Below, in pieces: positions 60,512 to 64,000 of a stretch of DNA of 64,000 nt (within the stretch, counting starts at the first letter, position 1; each line of letters starts with the position of its first letter). Where the stretch lies: assembly GCF_900107635.1 (NCBI RefSeq), contig NZ_FNRD01000003.1, positions 124,001-188,000 of the forward strand, written 5' to 3'. Made by a program: the position numbers and the translations under genes. The DNA is from Flavobacterium gillisiae (GTDB lineage Bacteria > Bacteroidota > Bacteroidia > Flavobacteriales > Flavobacteriaceae). Under the pieces are notes generated by a model. It had not been told where the DNA came from and did not search any database. It saw nothing but the letters and a program-made list of their open reading frames with translations.

Positions 60512-62278
60512 ATGGAATCAATTGCACTTTACTTATTAAAATCCGGTGGTTTGCTGCTGCTGTTTTTTGTTGCTTATCATTTTTTGTTGCGAAAAGAAAC
60601 GTTTTTTACTAGCAACCGATGGTTTCTTTTGGCTGGATTAGTTACTTCAGCCTTGTTACCGTTACTGGTTTTTACAAAAATAATATGGGTAGAGCCAACT
60701 CCTATAAACTATGATTGGTCATCATTGCCACTCAGTACAGCCATTGAAGAAGATCACACCGAAGAATATATTTACTTAGGACTTGCATTAACGTACTGCA
60801 CTGCAGTATTGAGTTTGTTGGCTAAATTTGGGTTTGATTTTTACAGTCTTCAAAAAGTCTTTAAAGGAAAGCCGATTCAACGGCAAGCTGATTTTAAATT
60901 TATTGACATCAAGGAAAACCTGGCTCCTTTCTCCTTCTTTAATACCATTGTGTACAATTCGGCTTTATACAGTACTGCGGAGCTAGAAAGTATAATAGAA
61001 CACGAAAAAGTGCACAGCGAGCAGCATCATACCATAGATGTATTGATTTCGCGCTTATTTTGTATTGTATTTTGGTTTAATCCCATCGTTTGGTTTTACA
61101 AAAAAGCAATCCTACAAAATCTAGAATTTATTGCTGACAGCGAAGCTTCTAAAAAAATATTAGATAAAAAAGCCTACCAAATCACGCTTTTAAAAATAAC
61201 AACACAAGAGAATTGTGTTGCCATTACCAATCATTTTTATCAATCATTAATCAAAAAACGAATTGTTATGTTAAACAAAAACCAATCAAACAAAAGGAAT
61301 TCCTGGAAGTATGCAAGTGTAGTTCCTGCATTAGTTGGCTTTGTATTGTTGTTCCAAATTGAAGTTGTAGCACAAGAAAAGCTGAAAGAAGAAATTATTA
61401 AAGTGAGTTCAAATGATCCTTCTGGAGCTAATGATGTACTGCATCAAGAAAAAGATAGTACTAAGAAATATAGAGCTATCATGGTAAATAAATCCCAAAA
61501 TAAAGGTTTGGATGCCAATACTGAAATTTTTATTGATGGAAAAAAAGTTACTAAAGAAGAGATGGATAATACTAATCCAAATGACATTAGTACTATGAAT
61601 GTTTCTAAAACCAATGATAAATCGACCGTTACCATTATAACCAAAAAAAATAGCCTTAGTCCCGAAAGCAAAGTTTGGATCAATAATAAACTAACAGAGA
61701 TTCCTGACGATGATAAGGTAATGGTTTTTGAACAGAATAGAAATGCAACTCAATTAGAGTTAGAGAAAATAGACCCTACCAATCTTAATGGCGTACAAAA
61801 ACCAAAAACTACGCGTACTGTTACCGTTGTAAAAAGAGAGAAAGAGGGAATAACTTTAGATACCGATATTTATATAGATGGTATTAAATCCACTAAGAAA
61901 GAACTAGACCTATTAGATCCTACTTTAATAAGTAAGATGAACGTTACTAAATCTAAAAGTTCTACTGAAAAAAATGACAAAATTGAAATCCAAACTAAAA
62001 ACAACAATGGCTGGGAAATAAATTTTCGGTTAAGTGATTCAAAGGATAACGTTAAAAATATACAGCAAGATAAAAATGTAGATTATAAAAAAGCAGTTGT
62101 AATAATAAATGGAAAAATAAGTGATTATAAAGCAATCGACAAACTAGACCCTGAAGATATTATTAATGTGGGTATACAAAAACCATCAAATGGAACTGAA
62201 ATTACAAAACAAAACGCTATAAAGAAATATGGTGAAAAGGCAGTAAATGGTATTATAGAAATTGAAACTAAAAAATAA
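60512..62278 (+). CDS. M56/BlaR1-type membrane metalloprotease with C-terminal repeats
   Basis: The 588-residue protein has four membrane segments (about 7-27, 37-55, 90-110, 275-292) and a zinc-protease motif EHEKVHSEQHHTIDVL (HExxH near residue 165) with FNPIVWFYKKA. It would sense a signal and inactivate the BlaI repressor. After the last helix (about 292) come three repeats: IDGKKVTKEEMDNTNPNDI, YIDGIKSTKKELDLLDPTLI and INGKISDYKAIDKLDPEDII, each closing with a strand such as VTIITKK. The last ends KYGEKAVNGIIEIETKK, like the end of a TonB-receptor plug. Bacteroidota M56 proteins often have this; the signal is unknown. Confidence 0.86.
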   Translation: MESIALYLLKSGGLLLLFFVAYHFLLRKETFFTSNRWFLLAGLVTSALLPLLVFTKIIWVEPTPINYDWSSLPLSTAIEEDHTEEYIYLGLALTYCTAVLSLLAKFGFDFYSLQKVFKGKPIQRQADFKFIDIKENLAPFSFFNTIVYNSALYSTAELESIIEHEKVHSEQHHTIDVLISRLFCIVFWFNPIVWFYKKAILQNLEFIADSEASKKILDKKAYQITLLKITTQENCVAITNHFYQSLIKKRIVMLNKNQSNKRNSWKYASVVPALVGFVLLFQIEVVAQEKLKEEIIKVSSNDPSGANDVLHQEKDSTKKYRAIMVNKSQNKGLDANTEIFIDGKKVTKEEMDNTNPNDISTMNVSKTNDKSTVTIITKKNSLSPESKVWINNKLTEIPDDDKVMVFEQNRNATQLELEKIDPTNLNGVQKPKTTRTVTVVKREKEGITLDTDIYIDGIKSTKKELDLLDPTLISKMNVTKSKSSTEKNDKIEIQTKNNNGWEINFRLSDSKDNVKNIQQDKNVDYKKAVVIINGKISDYKAIDKLDPEDIINVGIQKPSNGTEITKQNAIKKYGEKAVNGIIEIETKK

Positions 62279-62300
62279 CTTCATCCCACTATTAAAACCA

Positions 62301-62553
62301 AAAAAGACGGTCAGCATCATGAGGGCACTGAAAAAGTCCCTAAAATGTAAAAATTGTAAAAAACAAAAAAAGAGCATAAACAGTAATGTTTATGCTCTTT
62401 TTCATTATTATAAACCTCTGTAAACTCAGAAAATCAAATTTGATTAAAAAAAAGATATCAAATTAAATCAAACTCTTATTTAATCGACCTTTTAGCGAGT
62501 TTTCGAAAACAGGGACTTTTTCAGTGCCCTCAGCATCATGACCGTCTTTTTTT
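62301..62553 (+). terminator. Rho-independent terminator split by an insertion
   Basis: Left arm AAAAAGACGGTCA (62301-62313) pairs with TGACCGTCTTTTT (62539-62551). Without the inserted element the loop is GCATCA, a normal terminator for the M56 gene. Confidence 0.86.
62321..62531 (-). mobile_element. MITE-like element, copy 2, in a terminator loop
   Basis: The 211-bp element starts GAGGGCACTGAAAAAGTCCC and ends GGGACTTTTTCAGTGCCCTC, with perfect 20-bp terminal inverted repeats, and is flanked by the 8-bp duplication AGCATCAT (62313-62320 and 62532-62539). It contains the hairpin AAAAAGAGCATAAACA...TGTTTATGCTCTTTTT at about 62367-62402. Non-coding; it aligns with the reverse complement of the copy at 49629. 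Confidence 0.9.
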
Positions 62554-62572
62554 ATATCTTTGAAAAAAAAGT

Positions 62573-62713
62573 ATGTTTAAAATTCTGGCGAAAATCAATA
62601 AAATACTGTTACCAAGTTTTACAAAACAGCGAACGGATTTGGCCAAAGCCAAAAAATGGCAAATGGCAATCATTGGCTACCGCTATTATGTTACAACCCG
62701 CGCTTTAGGTTAA
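62573..62713 (+). CDS. Small basic protein, 46 residues
   Basis: The protein MFKILAKINKILLPSFTKQR continues TDLAKAKKWQMAIIGYRYYV and ends TTRALG. It is strongly basic with an amphipathic helical look. I recall very similar 45-50 residue proteins in many Flavobacterium genomes, some labelled SsrA-binding protein without support I can check. It overlaps the end of the convergent apt gene by four bases. Confidence 0.62.
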   Translation: MFKILAKINKILLPSFTKQRTDLAKAKKWQMAIIGYRYYVTTRALG

Positions 62714-63222
62714 TATGTAATCGCCGAAAAAATCTCATATTCCTTGATTTTTTCTCTTCCCTTTAGAAAAGAGATTTCCATTAAGAAATTCAATTGAACG
62801 ATTTCACCTCCCAGCCGTTCTACTAGTTCGCACACTGCTTGTGCCGTTCCTCCAGTAGCAAGGACATCATCATGAATCAGTATCCTATCTCCTTTTTGGA
62901 TCGCATCGGTATGAATCTCTAAAGTATCGGACCCATATTCTAAATCATAGCTTGCAGAAATAGTGTCAAAAGGTAACTTATTAGGTTTTCTAACTGGTAT
63001 AAAACCAACATTCAATTCTTGTGCAAGCAGCATTCCGAAGAAAAATCCTCTACTCTCTACTCCTATCACTTTATCGATTTGCTTTCCTTTTAAGGAATCG
63101 ACCAATGTTTTTAAGCATTCGGTTCTCCCTTTTGGGTCAATTAGCAAAGGAGTAATGTCTTTAAACAAAATTCCTTCTTTTGGAAATCCCTGAATATCAC
63201 GTATATACTTTTTTAATGACAT
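62710..63222 (-). CDS. apt: Adenine phosphoribosyltransferase
   Basis: Apt converts adenine and PRPP to AMP. The 170-residue cytosolic protein has the family start LKKYIRDIQGFPKEGILFKDITPLL, the KVIGVESRGFFFGMLLAQEL segment, FIPVRKPNKLPFDTIS, LEIHTDAIQKGDRILIHDDVLATGGTA-like PRPP loop (HDDVLATGGTAQA) and ends EIFSAITY. The start 63222 is the family-typical Met; the open frame to 63264 is an artefact. Confidence 0.94.
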   Translation of the reverse strand: MSLKKYIRDIQGFPKEGILFKDITPLLIDPKGRTECLKTLVDSLKGKQIDKVIGVESRGFFFGMLLAQELNVGFIPVRKPNKLPFDTISASYDLEYGSDTLEIHTDAIQKGDRILIHDDVLATGGTAQAVCELVERLGGEIVQLNFLMEISFLKGREKIKEYEIFSAITY

Positions 63223-63249
63223 TTTTTTTAATTTTATATTAAATAAGAC

Positions 63250-63279
63250 TTGCAAATCACACATTTATTCCTAACTTTG
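63250..63279 (+). promoter_or_regulatory. tRNA promoter, Bacteroidota type
   Basis: TTG (63250-63252), 19 bases, TAACTTTG (63272-63279), 12 bp before the tRNA start. A very good fit to the consensus TTG-N17-23-TAnnTTTG. Confidence 0.8.
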
Positions 63280-63291
63280 CACCCGCAATAC

Positions 63292-63365
63292 GGCCTTGTG
63301 GCGCAACTGAATAGCGCACTTGATTACGGCTCAAGAGGTTACTGGTTTGAATCCAGTCAAGGTCA
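63292..63365 (+). tRNA. tRNA-Arg (ACG)
   Basis: The 74-base sequence folds as a full cloverleaf: acceptor GGCCTTG with CAAGGTC, D-stem GCGC/GCGC, anticodon stem CTTGA/TCAAG with loop TTACGGC (anticodon ACG, read as ICG after deamination), T-arm ACTGG/CCAGT with loop TTTGAAT. The discriminator base is A. CCA is not encoded. Confidence 0.95.
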
Positions 63366-63366
63366 C

Positions 63367-63397
63367 AAAACCCCAACAGATGTTGGGGTTTTTTTAT
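63367..63397 (+). terminator. Rho-independent terminator of the tRNA gene
   Basis: AAAACCCCAACA-ga-TGTTGGGGTTTTTTT follows directly after the tRNA. Confidence 0.92.
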
Positions 63398-63477
63398 GTT
63401 TTACAGTCAAAATCCGCCTAAAATCAACTAATTAGAGCTAAGATAGTATCAAGCATAAAAGTCGGGAACTAAACACC

Positions 63478-64000
63478 CTACCTCCAACTCTCTCTCACCA
63501 CACTTCCATGCTCCTCATCCTTTATCACATTGATAGAACGAGGAATACGTTCTTGCAGTTCTGCAACGTGCGAAATGATTCCGACAATTCGGTTTTCCTT
63601 GTAAAGCGATTGCAGGGTTTCAAATACAATAGCTACACTTTCGGGGTCTTGCGTTCCAAAACCTTCGTCAATAAAAAAGAAATTCTTATCGTTTTTATTT
63701 AAGGATTGAACGCTCTCCGCCAATGCCAAAGCCAAACATAAAGAAGCTTGAAAACCTTGGCCTCCTGAAAGCGTTTTTACACTTCTAGAAGCACCGTCGT
63801 TTAAGTAATCAATCACTTCAAATTCGTTGGAAGTATTGATCGTCAAACTCAGTTGGTTTTTAGTCATACGATGAAAACGGACATTGGCCACATCTGCTAA
63901 ATTTTGCAAATAAATACTAGAAACATAGTTTACAAAACCACTTGCGTTAAACATATTGGCCAGCGTAGCTAAGTTTGTAGAACGTGTATTTAGTACTTCA
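63478..64000 (-). CDS. sbcC: Exonuclease SbcC, C-terminal part
   Basis: The gene continues beyond the right edge; the visible frame is open to 63999. The C-terminal ATPase half has the SMC/Rad50 signature TLSGGQGFQASLCLALALAE, the Walker B FFFIDEGFGTQD, and the D-loop/H-loop segment IVGIISHVAELQERIPRSIN. Upstream are RSTNLATLANMF and SGFVNYVSSIYLQNLADVAN as in SbcC. It would pair with SbcD to cleave hairpins and double-strand ends. Partner gene not in the window. Confidence 0.9.
   Translation of the reverse strand, partial: EVLNTRSTNLATLANMFNASGFVNYVSSIYLQNLADVANVRFHRMTKNQLSLTINTSNEFEVIDYLNDGASRSVKTLSGGQGFQASLCLALALAESVQSLNKNDKNFFFIDEGFGTQDPESVAIVFETLQSLYKENRIVGIISHVAELQERIPRSINVIKDEEHGSVVRESWR

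Overview
The window looks like a chromosomal segment of a Flavobacterium-like member of the Bacteroidota. The DNA is AT-rich, ribosome binding sites are weak or absent, and several promoters have the Bacteroidota form TTG-N17-23-TAnnTTTG. The gene content fits: menaquinone biosynthesis, TonB-dependent receptor, likely type IX secretion cargo, PIG-L deacetylase with a sodium symporter, and BlaI/M56 regulation. Species identity is inferred, since no rRNA or marker search was possible.

Layout. 1-5.6 kb: two MscS-type channels, a CPA1 antiporter, a hybrid histidine kinase and an outer membrane protein. 5.7-20.3 kb: four menaquinone genes (menC, menA, menB, menD) on the minus strand, interleaved with a hydrolase, a YdbS/YdbT-like PH-domain pair, a kinase-like protein without an ATPase domain, a CvfB-like S1 protein, an M28 peptidase, a TlpA-like thioredoxin and a DUF2853 protein. 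20.4-28.2 kb: a GNAT enzyme, glutathione peroxidase, and an ECF sigma/anti-sigma pair divergent from two DUF4331 genes, a TPR lipoprotein and a TonB receptor. 28.3-32.7 kb: a tRNA-dihydrouridine synthase and a fused CcsB-CcsA cytochrome c assembly protein. 32.8-40.7 kb is accessory: a methyltransferase relic, an unassigned PLP enzyme between two ~89% identical direct repeats, a frameshifted surface protein and a collagen-like protein with an ice-binding-type (DUF3494) domain. 41-47.7 kb is a conserved-looking housekeeping run (DUF2520, KdsC-like, UbiA, Maf, MscS, AI-2E, surface antigen). 47.8-54.8 kb: small secreted proteins including a tandem pair, then PIG-L deacetylase, a 35-residue membrane protein and a sodium symporter. 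54.9-64 kb: DUF2911, HAD, TcdA, TatD, DUF1684, MFS, a BlaI/M56 pair, apt, tRNA-Arg(ACG) and the end of sbcC.

Most unusual observations. (1) Two ~211-bp non-coding elements with ~20-bp terminal inverted repeats and perfect 8-bp target duplications (49629-49840, 62321-62531) both sit in the loop of a Rho-independent terminator hairpin, and both carry their own terminator-like hairpin. (2) Three accessory insertions (the hybrid kinase, the ATPase-less kinase, the collagen-like block) are each bracketed by a decayed partial direct duplicate of the adjacent core gene. (3) A structured repeat family of up to 140 bp occurs four times: two copies flank the PLP enzyme and one lies in the 5' leader of the BlaI/M56 operon. 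(4) A poly-A frameshift splits a surface protein, which could be phase variation, decay or a sequencing error.

Every assignment comes from reading motifs. No database search or structure prediction was run, and percent identities are counts by eye.
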